Below are positions 34,586-47,717 of a stretch of 64,000 nt of DNA, in pieces (the first letter of the stretch is position 1; each line of letters opens with the position of its first letter). The position numbers and the translations under genes were made by a program. The notes under the pieces were generated by a model. The model was given only the letters and a program-made list of their open reading frames with translations. It made no database searches and was not told the origin of the DNA. Origin of the DNA: Elmis aenea (taxonomy: Eukaryota > Arthropoda > Insecta > Coleoptera > Elmidae); the NCBI GenBank assembly GCA_947652605.1, contig OX393576.1:14100575-14164574 (forward strand), written 5' to 3'.

Positions 34586-35157
34586 CAGGGGTTTGGAGCA
34601 GTCCAATTTTTTAGTTGCTCCGCTCCAGCTCCGCTCCGGCATCACGATGCCTGCTCCAGCTCCGCTCCCGCTCCGCTCCGCGCTCCAAATATTAATAAAA
34701 TAAGTTTTTTTATTTAAAAATTTGTTGTTTAAAACAAAGCTAAAATTTTATGAGATAATGTGGAAATGGACCAAAAATTACAATATTTGACCCTAAGAAA
34801 CAAGTGAAGTTAAATAAATGAACAAATTATTGATCTTCAAAAGTTAAAAAAAGAAAAAAAAGTTCTTTAAAATTTTTCAAAATTCAAATACAAAATAATG
34901 AAAATTAATATTCAGAAAAGTTATATTATAATAATTTTACTTCAAAAAAATCAAATTTATTTTATTTATAATTTTATTAAATATTTACTATACCCATGAG
35001 ACTAATTCATAAAAAATAAAAAATTGTAGTTTATAATAGTAAAGTGGAGCAGTAAAGCAATCAAAATTATTTGCTCCGGGCTCCGCTCCCGCTCCGGGCA
35101 AAAACCCATTGCTCCACTGCTCCGCGCTCCAGCTCCGCGCTCCGCTCCAAACCCCTG
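34586..35157. mobile_element. Short hAT-type element, GGAGC-rich family copy 2
   Basis: Bounded by CAGGGGTTTGGAGC and CTCCAAACCCCTG, with a perfect 8-bp duplication CTTTAAAA on each side (34578-34585, 35158-35165). Subterminal arrays of GCTCC/GGAGC are expanded compared with the 7721 copy. The interior shares an AT-rich segment with that copy in opposite orientation. No protein is encoded. Confidence 0.9.
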
Positions 35158-35165
35158 CTTTAAAA

Positions 35166-36902
35166 TGCTCTCATTTCAAAATCATCGTCAAATTAATAAT
35201 TTTGTTTAGCTCAAATTTTATTGAATTCGTAGTTAAATAAATATTTAGATAGGGTTATGTTTATCAAAAATTGAAACATAATAACGGGTTAATAATTTCA
35301 GGATTATGTCTAATAATAGGGTTATTTGAAGCTGAATAATTTTTTTAAAACTTTGTTTTGTATATATTTTGAAAAGTCTAATTTACATTCAAGGAAGCGG
35401 TTTTATATCGAGTTTTTTAATTGTGCGGTTAATTCTTAAAAAAAAAATTAGATAATTAAGAAATTTAAAGTTAACGCTAGTGATATTCAGTTATTTTTAA
35501 AGCTTTTTTATCACTTTAATGTGTACAAGACTATTACATTTTTAAAGTACTAATGAGTCTATCCTTGCTCACTAGATTTGCAAGTGAATGTGCAAAGAAT
35601 TTTTTTGTTAGATATAAGATTAAACTGCTTGGCGGTACTAGATAAAAGTTTTGTTGCATACCTTACGCTCCGAGGAATGCAAGAAGCAGATAGAAGAAAC
35701 AAAAAAAAACGCTCGATATGAAAATTATATTAAATCCATAATCTGAAATAATTATTGCTAGTTTTGTGGCGTGTGGCAGTGATGAATAACTTTAAAAAAA
35801 TATGTGGACAAATTATTGTAGAAATTTTAAATTAAATCAGGATACCATCAAATAACTTGGATGTTATAAAAAAAGGCTATTAAAAGCGATATTTTATGGG
35901 TTACATTAAAAGTTAATTTTAATCTTCCATTCATTTCCCTTATGTAATATTTAAAATTTGCCCAAAGCGCGCGCTTTGCTGTGATCCAACTTTTATAAAT
36001 CACACAGTAACAAAACAAACGAGATTTTTTTTGTAATTATCTTTGTACGTGTTTTTTTGTGTTACCTTTTTATTTAAAAAATCAACGTTGCTATTAGCCT
36101 TGATTTATTAATGACATTATAAATACACAGAATAACTCCTATTGTATAATTTTTATTTTGGTTTGTGTTTTTAATACGGCCGAGTGCGGTGGAATTTTAT
36201 AATAATTTAATTGCGGCTTGTTTTGAATCCTATTGTGCATTTGAAGAATCTCTGGATTATTTATGTGTTTAAAATGCGTTTAAAGAATGAAAACTAGATG
36301 ATTTTATTTATGCACGCGTAACAATAACATCTTCATTTATTACTTTTTAAGTGCCTGTCTTAAAGATAAACAAATTAGTTGTTTGTTTTGGTGTCTTATC
36401 AATTACCATAAAATTAGAGTTCCAGGCAGCAGTGGTGTTGCATGTATAACCGGTGGCAGTTAAAAACAGGGTCATTAATTTTGTATGTAGGAAGCTGAGA
36501 CACATGTGGGGTCACCAGACACCTCTACATGTGTTAAAGTAATGCCTTGTCGATCGGCTGTAGTTTTAATTAAACACATGTTACAAATTTATTAAAGGAG
36601 CCATTGATGAGAAAATAACAAATAAGATACTGGTGGTGCTGTGCTGTCTGGTTGTTTTTTCTTTAAGCACTGAGTGGTAGTAGTAGTTCTTTTATATCAT
36701 GTTGAATAAAACTTGTACATTTCCAACACGTCAAGACAATACGACACGCATAAGCCAACGTGCATATGTATTGAAGTACGAAATGCTGATGAAATATAAT
36801 TCATGTACTTATATTTTTTATACCCCTTTCTATGCGCTAAATGAAATAAAAAGGTATTAAAGGTTTACATTTTTTAATTGTAAGATGGTTTGTGGGTACA
36901 CG
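35166..36902 (+). other. Mxd intron, no recognised feature
   Basis: AT-rich DNA without a supported gene, repeat or RNA. Confidence 0.4.
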
Positions 36903-37060
36903 CAGGGCCACCGAAAAAAAATCTCAGACCCGTAACAGGCCTGTGGACCCGGATCCCTCCCTAAATATTAACGGATCACTTCTACCGGCTATACATTGAC
37001 ATATTAAACTAAATATTTATTTAAAAAACGCACAACTCACAGTACAAAATAGCCCTATTT
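36903..37060. mobile_element. Possible hAT left end (fragment)
   Basis: It begins CAGGGCCACCG, a hAT-like terminus, followed by GC-rich subterminal sequence (CCCGTAACAGGCC). No matching right end was found; the next element begins at 37073. Confidence 0.3.
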
Positions 37061-37061
37061 T

Positions 37062-37755
37062 CGATGCCCATACAGGAAGGGTAACTCGGTTATGTTTAGA
37101 GATAGAAAAAAGCAAGTAGGTAGTTTCGACTTCGTTTTTCGAGAGGAATTCATTGCCGTAAACAGATTTTTGATATCTTTTTTAATTTTCGAAATATAGC
37201 CAAAAACAGATTTTTGGCAAGTTTCAAAAATGTTAAATATCTCGCTTAAATGAAAAGATAGAGAAAAACTTTAAACACATTTTTGGCATGGTTTTTCGTC
37301 CTTAATAAGATAGCAATATTCAATTTTTTTTTTACTCACATAAATATGGATATATTACACTTTCTTATTTTAAATGACAACCATAGTTGGCTTTGGCATA
37401 AATCGAGACTTACGTTTTGCGCTCTTCAAAAATATAAAATTTGCTATTTACAATGAGAAAGTTTGGTGTAATATATCGATATTTATTAGAGCAAAAATAT
37501 TGAATATCGCCATCTTATTAAGGACCAAAAACTGCCAAAAATGTTTTAAAAGTTTTTCTCTATCTTTTCGTTTAAGCGAGATATTTAACATTTTTGAAAA
37601 TTGCCAAAAATCGGTTTTTGGCTATATTTCGAAAATTAAAAAATATATCAAAAATCTGTTTACGGCAATAAATTCATATCAAAAGAAGAAGTCGAAACTA
37701 CGTACTTAGTTTTTTCTTATCTCTAAACATAACCGAGATACCCTGTATGGGCATC
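37062..37755. mobile_element. Foldback element with GGGTAACTCGGTTATG arms
   Basis: The CAGGAAGGGTAACTCGGTTA end at 37073 is mirrored by AACCGAGATACCCTG at 37745. The symmetry continues outward through TA to GATGCCCATA / TATGGGCATC, so the true element may be a few bases longer than the CAGGG-type core. Arms of about 300 bases surround a short centre. Non-coding. Confidence 0.75.
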
Positions 37756-38118
37756 GTTCAAATCTTCAATTTTGATATTATTGAAACTAATCTATCCTAT
37801 GTGTGAAACAACAAGCTCCACCCAGTTAAGTATCCATTATCTATTCATATGGGTATGGGATATCGATCAATACCTGTATTTGATTAACAGAATAATTTAA
37901 ACCACAGCTTAAAAAAACGAACATCCTTGTTTTTTTACTAACCTGGCATATGTCCTTTTTAGATAAGATTGTAATTTGCAATCGCTTCAAGCTTAAGCGA
38001 AACTAATTCTCGTCGTTTTATAAATAACACTTTTTTTAAACCCAAAACTTGTTTTCACTTATTTATTTGTTGAATTTAACAATGTTGATCTGTAACACGC
38101 AAAGTGTATCATTTCTGC

Positions 38119-38381
38119 AGCCCCCTGTAAAGGTGGGAGATGATTGAAAATATTACTAGGGGAAACCTTTTAATAAGTATAAAACATCTACCAAATATCA
38201 TTCTCCTACATTTATCCAAATTTTGAGAAATAAAATAAAAACCTAGTTTTACCGCTCCCCTTTAGGGGGTTTTTCTCCGAAAGGAGACGTCTAAGTAAAA
38301 AAATATATATAAAAGACCCCCCTTAATTTTCGATAAGGAATCACCTCCCGAATTTTTTCGTATTTTTTACGAAACATCCTG
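38119..38381. mobile_element. Half of a foldback element (family V)
   Basis: Starting CAGCCCCCTGTAAAGGTGGG and ending GAAACATCCTG next to TA, it matches one arm of the complete element at 55549-56433 but has no second arm. It is either a deleted copy or one preserved end. Confidence 0.65.
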
Positions 38382-39633
38382 TACAATGTTAATATTTAAA
38401 AGAATCACTTTCCAAACAACTAGACTAGTTTTGAGACTCTAGTTTCTTCACCAGTAAATTTTTTGCTCTAAGATTTATTTCTGTTGTAAGAAATCTACCA
38501 ATGAAAAGGCAAGAGTTTTATCAAGAAGGCATACTCCTAATAAAAAACGTGCTTTTATTCCACTTATGTACCTACAATTATGTTTCGAATTTATCTTTGA
38601 ATTTGCTTAACAACTATTTTTATACACACTATTTTTAAGCAGATTGCATTTGTTATATTTGTGTTAATTATGATTAAATACATATTTGATTAGTTGATTG
38701 CAAATTCAAGCGTGTGTTTGCGGTTCAACGCGTTGGTTTTCCACTTGGTTGCAATAGAAAAATTTACTTCACTAATGGTTCGTGTTTTTCAACAATCTGG
38801 CGTGTTACGCAATGAAAGTAGGTAAATGTTTTTTGTTTGCGTATATTTTAATACTAAAATGGAATTAGTACGGGATAGTTTATTTATTTTGCTAACGGTT
38901 TTAGAGTTTAAGATGTAATATTGACGTCCACATTAAGAAAGTTAACATTTGTTTTCATTAAAATATTGTGCATTCATAAAAATGTATTTGTTCGTTCCAT
39001 CGACAAGGATAATTTAAATTTTTTTCAAGTTTTTCATACATTAACATACGATTTCCATATTAGAGCACGCAGTATATAGAGTTTGTTTGATGTGGGTATT
39101 AAAAAAAGTCATTACTGCGCTTGGTTGCCATTTGCAGCTGGTCATATTATCGTCTGCGAATATGACGTAAACTTGTTACATTGTGATAAATTGTGTACTG
39201 TTATTGCTACCGTAGTTTTGAAATCCCAGAAACAATTGTTGTATTGTGCAACCTGACTTCCTTGTTCCTCCTGTGGAGGTCATATTTTACGAATGTCGTA
39301 ACACTTTCTAGACGCAACGCTGAAACAGAAGCTCTTGCCTGTACTTCTTTCGTATTTTGAAGTTATTTTGTTTTTAGTGAAAATTAAAACATGAATTATC
39401 TAAAAAGAAGAGTACATATTTTGAAGTATTTAGAGCGATAAACCGATTTTACTTAATCTTGTGTACAAGTGGAACACAACTACTTTCGATAAAAAATTAA
39501 TTTGTAACTTAATCAAAACAATTAAATATCGTCTAGATAATTACAAATAATTTATTAATTCGATTGGGGGCGGTTTGATTGTGGAAAGTTTTCAAATCAT
39601 AGAGTTGTTCATATTTATTGTCGTTTTCCTATA
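38382..39633 (+). other. Mxd intron, no recognised feature
   Basis: AT-rich DNA, no supported gene or repeat. Confidence 0.4.
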
Positions 39634-40405
39634 CAGGGCGATCCACTTAGGACTTAGGCCAATATTGAGATCTAGTAAACGGTAAGAACCACAAAGAAGT
39701 TTAAATTAAACAAATTTTTCCTCTTTTTGATACCTATACGGTGATGCTTTAGTTTTAAAAAAGTTCCATGGCACTCTAGATAATAAACAAAAATCAAAAT
39801 GAGCATTTTCTTTAAATCGGTTTAAACTTGGCTATACTTGATGGTACAAAAATATTTTTTGAACAAAGCTGTAAATTTTTTTACACACTGTAAAATGAAT
39901 ACATTCATTTGTTTCAATATTGTTTAAATTCTTAGATAAATTACAAACTTGCATTTTTTTTAATGGAAACCATAGTTGGCTATGACCTCACAAGAAGCTT
40001 GTTTTCCCCTCTTTTCAATGATATAAGGTTTAATATATTTAATTTGATATTTAAGCTCAAAACATAAAATTCATCAAAAAGTGTCCACGAAGCTATAGAC
40101 TGCCATGAATTTGACAATATTGAAACAAGTGAATGTTTTCATTTTACAGTGCGTAAAAAAATCTATAACTTTTTCCCCAAAAATATTTTTCTACCATCAA
40201 GTGTAGCCGAGTTATTAATGATTTAAGAAAAATGCCCATTTTGATTTGTGTTTATTGCCAACCGTGCCATGGAACTTTTTTTAAACGTTAAAGCATCACT
40301 GAATAGGCCTCAGAGAGAGAGAATAACAATTTGTTTAATTTAAACTTTTTTTGTAGCTCTTACCGTTTACGAGTTCCCAATAGTGGCCCTATGTGGACCA
40401 CCCTG
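39634..40405. mobile_element. Foldback element (CAGGGCGATCCAC ends)
   Basis: 772 bp with the left end CAGGGCGATCCACTTAGG and a right end GTGGACCACCCTG, both next to TA. The arms are imperfect, about 350 bases each, and include a mirrored segment with CTATACTTGATGGTAC. Non-coding. Confidence 0.8.
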
Positions 40406-41732
40406 TATAGTATACTAAATAGCAAAATTTGCTAAAAATAAATAATTCAAAGTATGTGTTTTTTTTAGACCAAAAGTAGTAAAAAAGTTAAAATACGTCT
40501 CGTTTAGCGTGTTAGTTCATTTAGTTTTATCTAGTGGTCGTTATTTAAATTTGTTCGCCTCTGGATTTTTACTCAAAAAGAATGGAACGATTTTTTGGTG
40601 CTTAGCATATTTGTTCGAAAATACATGCCAGTCTGTACTTATTTATAAATTTGACATTCATAACATAGTGTCGTGAATTTCGTGCGCACGTTTGAATGTC
40701 CCATTCATTTTCACTTTCAAACGAAGCGTTAAGTTTGAGGTTAAAAAAAATTTCACGTTAGAGCGAGCACAGAGGAGGTTTATTTTTAGCCAATTCAAAA
40801 ATGCACGATATGCTTACCTATAAGAAATTATTATTGGTTTTGATTTAAGTTCGCAATATATTTTTTTTATTGATAAGGCATGTAGTGATTCATAATTGGT
40901 AAGTAAAACACTGAATGCATATAAGTGGGTGGTGTGAGGAGGAAGTGATGGAGATATTGATCGGGTGCGCGCTATACCTGGCCCGCGCATGCTCGTTTTC
41001 GCTAAGGTCAAGGTCAAATCAGTAACATCGCCCGGTCTCTCCGCATGACAATGGGATTTTGTTAGTAGGTATATTAATTCCACCGTTGAGGGAGTCGCTA
41101 TTGACCCAGCACACCTTCGACATAGCTATAAATAAAAATTTTCACCAAAACTTCCTGGACAGATTTGTGGTGACACCGTCCACGATGGCGGATGGTAACT
41201 TTTCCGGAACTGATGCTAATGCTGTTTCAAGGATCTTTCAACTGCCATTAATGGAACTAAAAATAAATCGATACCTTTATGAACTAAACTAAGTCCAACA
41301 ACGTGAAGCTTAAATACCATTAAATTATTCAAACAACATTTGAGACCTGAAAATTTTGAACGGAAAACCGTTTGATTTATGAATGGATTCGTTTCCTGGT
41401 TTGGAACCAGGGAAAATTTGACGAAAGAGAGTAATAATTGATGGGTTTCTAAAAGTTCTATACGTTGGTTTTGATTCATTTTACATACATATTATAGTCA
41501 CTAGTTCTGGATTGAATCTAAAAAAAATAAATACAAATTTTGCACAAAAGAATGTACATAGAGTGAGAGCTCTTTCTATCTTTTTTAAAGGGGGCGTTAA
41601 ACAATACGGTAAATGCGGGAAAACCATAGATGCGGGAACAACGAAAACATATTTATATACCTAAACGTTTATTATCACAAAAAACTATTTCTTTATGTGC
41701 AAGTACATGTATGTTTTGTGTCTGCACAAGTC
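40406..41732 (+). other. Mxd intron with a GC-richer island
   Basis: Mostly AT-rich. Between about 40915 and 41060 the sequence is markedly richer in G+C (CGGGTGCGCGC, GGCCCGCGC) and contains two abutting AGGTCA half-sites. No exon with recognisable protein similarity was found. Confidence 0.4.
41005..41016 (+). promoter_or_regulatory. Nuclear-receptor half-site pair
   Basis: AGGTCAAGGTCA is two AGGTCA half-sites with no spacer. The internal TCAAGGTCA also fits the extended monomer site of FTZ-F1/SF-1-like and ERR-like receptors. It sits in a GC-richer island. Binding is inferred only. Confidence 0.3.
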
Positions 41733-42014
41733 CAGGGTGGGCAAATTTCGATGTTTTAATAGAGAATCTCGGTAACTATAAGAGTTATGGAAAAACGGAT
41801 CCCTGTTCCTTAAACTCTTTTTTTAAGAAAAAGTTAATGGTGAAAAATAAAATTGGTTATCGGCGATAACTCGAAAACAAAAGACGATAAGCAATTTTAG
41901 TTTTCACCATTAACTTTTTCTCGAAAAAAAAGATCGAGGAACGGGGGTCCGTTTTTCCATAACTGTTATAGTTACCGAGATTCCCTATGAAAACATCGAA
42001 AGTTGCCCACCCTG
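41733..42014. mobile_element. Short foldback element (CAGGGTGGGCAA ends)
   Basis: 282 bp; the left arm CAGGGTGGGCAAATTTCGAT is mirrored by ATCGAAAGTTGCCCACCCTG after a slight variation. TA follows on the right, TC precedes on the left. Near-complete hairpin. Non-coding. Confidence 0.8.
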
Positions 42015-43156
42015 TACGCGAGTATGAGTATGTGCTATTAAGCTAAGCGTTCACTAGGCACTGCCAAAGAGAACTCAGTTGTGTGGGTGTTTATCAAATG
42101 CGATGCCGATTCTAAGAATTCAATCAGTATCTTGCCTTTCAACTCCGTTTCTAGGACAACGTCGGCGGCAACTGTCAGAACCCGTAACACGTGCCATTTA
42201 TATTTTACTATGCAATATGGTTTTGTTATTTTTAAAAAACGATCCAGTAAAATGTTTAAAAAGCTGCGATATTTTGAAGGAATAATGGGGTAAAACGATG
42301 GATAGGGGAACGATCGATGCGGTTCTATTATTGCTTGTTCTGTATAGATTTATTTGTAACTGTACGAAATAAACCACACATGCGGTAAATAAAACCATTA
42401 TTCTAGGAACGATCAGCCGAGATTCCACTGTATTTTCATTATTACCTTTCTAAACTTAATACATTACGTCATTAATATAATTTACAGAGTTTAACGTGTT
42501 GTGGTCCCTCTTGATGGTGTGTCTATTCTATTGACTCAACGTTGCTAGCATTTAACCGTCAATGTGTTGTGTGAAAATTTAGTACATATGAGTTTGGCTC
42601 AATAGCAGTGAAATTGCTTATGAGAAGTATTTACTGAGCGATTTATCTTTATCAAAACCTTCCATTTGGGATAATCGTCGTACACTGTAGCCGTTGATGT
42701 GTAATAAAAATAAATAGGAAGTCTTAGATTCTAAAAGACGTTTTGATATATTGTAAAACTGAGATGTCCCATTGTCTTCAAAACCATTGTAAAAATATTG
42801 GAACCTTAAGTGTAAAAATTGTATGGTCGTTGCTTTCGACGACCCATAATTGATCTAAATGAAAGCGTGGGGTATGTTTTCACCATGAACAAAAACGGCA
42901 GATTAGATAACAGAGCACTTTAATGTGTGGTTTGTTTCAATATTAACTTTATAGCCAACTGCAAACAGCTGTATAAAAAAAAGAAAGTCGTACATTGTTT
43001 TTAAAAGGAAGTAGTCTGTTGATAAAAGCGACTAACACCATTTTGTGGAACGCAATTTTCCTTTTAGCAAGAAAATGAGTTTGTCTTGATGTTTTTGTAA
43101 ATGATGGAAAGCTATTTACTTGCTAAAGATAGATAAATATTTTGTGTTTTATTATA
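42015..43156 (+). other. Mxd intron, scattered element fragments
   Basis: Around 42410-42432 the sequence GCCGAGATTCCACTG looks like a pogo/Tc1-type right end, but no matching left end was found. A CACGTG lies near 42189. Otherwise featureless AT-rich DNA. Confidence 0.35.
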
Positions 43157-44835
43157 CAGGGTGATTGGTTGGGACCGGGCATTAAAAATATATGAAGAAT
43201 GAAAAAGGGTATTGATCTGATATTTTGGTTATGACCATAATGGCATATATGTTTAATGAAAATATTTTGAAGATGGCGACACTTCCGGAAACGCCGGAAG
43301 CTGACATCTACTTTCTTATTTCATATACAATGGTCTATTTTTTATTGCATTTTTGGATATATGACGTTATTTTAGAGGAACTTTTAATAGCATTCCCTAT
43401 ACCTAAATGCCATTGTTTTTTTAGATTATTGGACATTTTGAAAATTTTATGATTTTCATCGTGATGCTTAGTATTATCTACCGTCGCCATTTTTGAAGAG
43501 AAAACGCTTAAATTTAAACTATGCATAGAAGAAACCTTGGAGTTCAACCTGGAATGTTTGCAATCGATGCATTACTTACAGGGTGTCCAAAATTTTTTTT
43601 TTTTTTTAAATACAACTTCAGATCACTAAAACTCGTTTTTTTCAAATACAATGCCCTTTTTTTCAATTTCTAATGCAAATTTAAATTCTGCATCAATCTG
43701 TATTAACGTTTCCTATACCTATCTTCAACAATTTTCGAGTTATTAAGAATTTTTAATAAAGTTAAGAGAAAAGGTGACATTTTTTAAATAGTAAGCCTTA
43801 GAAATGATAGCAAATGCCAATATTAATAACTGTCAACCACTTTTATCACGTTTGTCTGAAGTATCCATAAAAATGGAAAATAGAGAGTATTCAAACACGG
43901 ATATTTTGAACTTATTTTACATTCATGGTATGGACAATATCACAAGATTATTGAAAGTGCGAACGAATAGTTGTGCATGTTTAATGTAGCTTGTACAGCA
44001 TGATATGTTAAACCCAAGTCTTGCCTGCCGATCGAATTGACCGCTGAGGATGGGCATTAAAATATCCCAGGATGTTAACTTTATTAGTTTCATTATTTGT
44101 CACACGCTTGGTCGAATACTGCCAGATTTCACTCTTCTAAATTGCAAAAAGTTTGATTCTATTCATTGAAATTTCTGTCTGGTCATTACAGTCAAATGAG
44201 GATATACCTCTCACTGAACAGACGGCAAGTTCTTTCAATAATCTTGTGACATTCTTCATGCATATAAAATAAGTCAAAAAAAAATCGTGTTTGAATACTC
44301 TTTATTTTCTATTTTTATGGATACTTCAGACACACGCGATTAAAAGTGGTTGACAGTTATTAATATTGGCATTTGTTATCATTTGCAAGGCTTACTATTT
44401 AAAAATGTGACCTTTTCTCTTAACTTTATTAAAAATTCTTAATAACTCGAAAACTGTTGCAGATAAGTATAGGAAACGTTAACACAGATTGATGCAGAAT
44501 TTAAATTTGCATTAGAAAATGAAAAAAATTGAGCATCCCGATGAAAATGATAAGATTTTAAAAAAAGTCCAAAACAATAAAAAACCACTGCACTTGGGTA
44601 TAGGGAATGCTATTAAAAGTCGCTCTAAAATAACGTCATAAATCCAAAAATGCAATAAAAAATAGACCGTTGTATTTGAAATAAGAAAGTAGATATCAAC
44701 TTCCGGCATTTCCGGAAGTGTCGCCATCTTTATTAAACATATCATATGCCATTATGGTCATAACCAAAATTTTAGAACAATATCCTTTTTCATTCTTCAT
44801 ATATTTTTAATGCCTGGTCTCAATCAATCACCCTG
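43157..44835. mobile_element. Large foldback element, 1.7 kb
   Basis: CAGGGTGATTGGTTGGGACC is mirrored by CAATCAATCACCCTG with TA on both sides. The arms run about 700 bases, with long matching segments such as AATGCCAATATTAATAACTG and its complement. Inside the left arm, at about 43577, is a second CAGGGTGTCC-type start that suggests an extra inserted piece. Non-coding. Confidence 0.8.
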
Positions 44836-46060
44836 TATATTATAAAGTAATTTTGTTTTTTTAAATTTAATAGACACAAATGTAAAGCTTCCTCTTAAAG
44901 TTTAGTGTAAACATTTTTTGAATTTATCTCCCACAATAAATTCTATGTGCAGCAAAAATTGCAATTATCCGGCTGTCGATTATACGACATTCAGTATTAT
45001 TCGACGTTTCTTCTTTTTACGTAACAATACCTATAAAACGCGCCATATTTTTATTCTAGATATTTAATTAAATTTTTATATCAATTTGCGGTCCTCAATT
45101 ATTTTGCTTAAATAAAATGAGAAGTGTACCTACCGCGAATCTGTTGTAATCGTTTGTATTCCAAACATTTCAAGGAAATGTATTTGATAGCTCAATATAT
45201 TGTTATTCGCTGTAAGCTGCCAAAACAAACACCACACAGTTGGCGCGAATACGGTTCTACTCCAACCTAGTTGGTAAATGATAGCATTTTTATAATAAAA
45301 TTTATCGTTTATTTTTTAATCAATTTTTTTTAAATTGGGGCCACTACAGAAGTATTTTTAATTTTCGTTTTATGGAAAGCTGGAACGCCGTGGATATTAA
45401 AACAGGCGAGTGGGGTTTTATAGGTTCAAGGATTAAATTTTCACTGGAAGCTTTTGCAACGAGGCTGAAACCCTGATTATTATGGTCGACTGAATTTTTT
45501 TTACAGCAACATACAGTCCAAACTATTTTAAAACGTTGAAAAAGTATTAAAAATATGTAAATTCTTTGTTAATTTTAACAGGCGTCTCATTATAAAAACG
45601 AGTAACTAGTTACAAAAATATTAATTCGATTTTAAGTGTTTTAGATTTGATAAAAGCATAACATTCTTTGAATATATCGTTAAAAACATTATTATCACGT
45701 AACTTCTAATGTAGGTACATATTATTCGTTTCTTCTTGTCATAATGGGTTGTTGTGTTTCTACGTTTTTTTGCGCCATGTCTCTGTTAATTTTCGATTTC
45801 AGTGAGGGTTGGATGACCTGCAATCCTGTTAGATGTTGGTGTCTGTCAGTGCTAAGTCGGGTAGAAGACGTTACGTTGCCAGTTGTAAAACGTAATCTCA
45901 CTGTTTGCATTTTATAATTTATTTTTAAAACAAACCTCCAAGTAATTGTTATTTAAAATATTGATAATATTATGATATCCCAACTCTTTTGTTTTTACGT
46001 AAAATAAGTCCAGTCCACCAGTCTATTTTAGTCTATTTTAGTCTATTTAAAATTGCCTTA
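44836..46060 (+). other. Mxd intron, no recognised feature
   Basis: AT-rich DNA. A minor 10-bp tandem repeat (GTCTATTTTA, three to four units) lies at about 46009-46048. No gene was supported. Confidence 0.4.
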
Positions 46061-46458
46061 GGTGTAACCGACCCGCGTTATATGATAACCGCGGTATAAC
46101 CGATTTGTTGAAGATTATTATATTTTAGTACGAACAACTCTTTTTGACAATTTTATTTGTTATTTAGAAAATATAAAAATAGACTCTCTGCAATTACATT
46201 AAAAACGAAAAAATTACAATTGCTTTACAATTACGCACCCAGAAAAGGTTCGATGCTTTCAAATCAAACTACATAACAATTACAATTTTCGATAAATATT
46301 ATTGTGTCCAATAAGTATTCCAACAAACAACATTTCAATTTTTTTTATTTGCCCCCACATCTTATCTTTCACGCTAGAAGCGTCAATACAAGAATACACA
46401 AAAAGTGCGCGTTATAAAAGGCGCGTTATAAAAGGCGCGTTATAACCAACTTCCACTG
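46061..46458. mobile_element. Tc1/pogo-like small element with GCGTTATAA termini
   Basis: The left end GGTGTAACCGACCCGCGTTA is loosely mirrored by the right end GCGTTATAACCAACTTCCACTG, with TA on each side. A 16-17-bp unit (GGCGCGTTATAAAA) is tandemly repeated near the right end, 46405-46445. Non-coding. Confidence 0.55.
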
Positions 46459-47715
46459 TACTTGCATGTGTGGTTTGACTTGAGACTGATGTTGGAAGGT
46501 TAGAACGTATGTATGTTACTAATTTCTGTGGCATTTAATTAAAGAAATATAACTTTTACATTATACAGCAGTAATAAAGTTTTAAAAAAATTTAAAGGCT
46601 AATCGTGCATTTCAAACGTTTAAAACGGTGAACAATCGTTATAAAATACGTTAGCGTGTTGACAGTAATGGTTTAAAGTTTTCATTTTATTATTTAAATA
46701 AAAGAAAAACGCGGGCAGTTTATCTCTATAAAGTTATTTTACTTAATTTTTCAGTCTTCACAATTCCAACTACGTTGAACAAGTTTTTACGACTTCGTCA
46801 CGATAAAATTCCGCATCTTTGAAGCGGAGTCGCATATTAACTTTTGTTTTGACTTTATCGTCTGACCTGGTGATATCCTCCGAGGTGTTTCTTCAGCTAT
46901 GGAAACAGATGAAATTTCAACGGTGCCAAATAGATCAATCTACTGCGGCTTAGCCGAATCTCTTTAGTTAATCTCGCGCCCATTGTCCTGTTGAAAGGGA
47001 GGTACTCCTTTATGTTTCCGTGAACTATTCGAAATCTCCACTCTTCTTAGTGAAAAACTTTATTGGTCCATAAATTTTAAAAGAAGACACCTTTTTGCAA
47101 TTTATAACTCCATCACTTTACGCTGTTTCGTTCGCACTCTCATCTGCATTTCACCATATCTGCGCGCAGTGCAGAGCTTTATAGACATAAGAGCCTAAAA
47201 TTTTTCTCAATTTTACGTAAAACAGTAATGCTTCAAATGCAGATACATTTAACCGCCGCCTACGTGTTTTTCTTAAATAAAAAAAAAATTACAACCATTA
47301 CTTTTCATCACACTCACATGTACAATCGCTTTTTAGAATTAAAGCTAGATTGCTAATAACATCAGTAACAAATGATAATGCCAGTGTAAGGTGTAGTTAG
47401 TAGATTTCCTAACGTAAACCGTAAATTGTGAAACTTGCAGTTCGATATGTTTTTATTTATCTTATTGTACTTATAAAGTAAAAAAAATGTGGGCGAGATT
47501 TGATTACCCATTATCTTGGATTATTAATCAAGAAATGTTTATTGTGTTGCATGGTTAAGCTTGGCATTGGCACATAAACTTAACAAACAAATTTGTTAAG
47601 CAAATATGTTTGTTTTTTAAATGTTAATGATGATGTATAATTTTTATACTGCTTATGTTTTCAAGTATCAAGAAACGATTAGTGAAGTAAAAGAAGCGTT
47701 TAAAGCTGCTCGTGC
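46459..47715 (+). other. Mxd intron, no recognised feature
   Basis: AT-rich, no supported gene or repeat. Confidence 0.4.
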
Positions 47716-47717
47716 CG

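Noticed and set aside
42408..42432. Complete pogo/Tc1 element ending GAGATTCCACTG
   Set aside because: Only a right-end-like sequence was found; no matching left end or transposase within reach.
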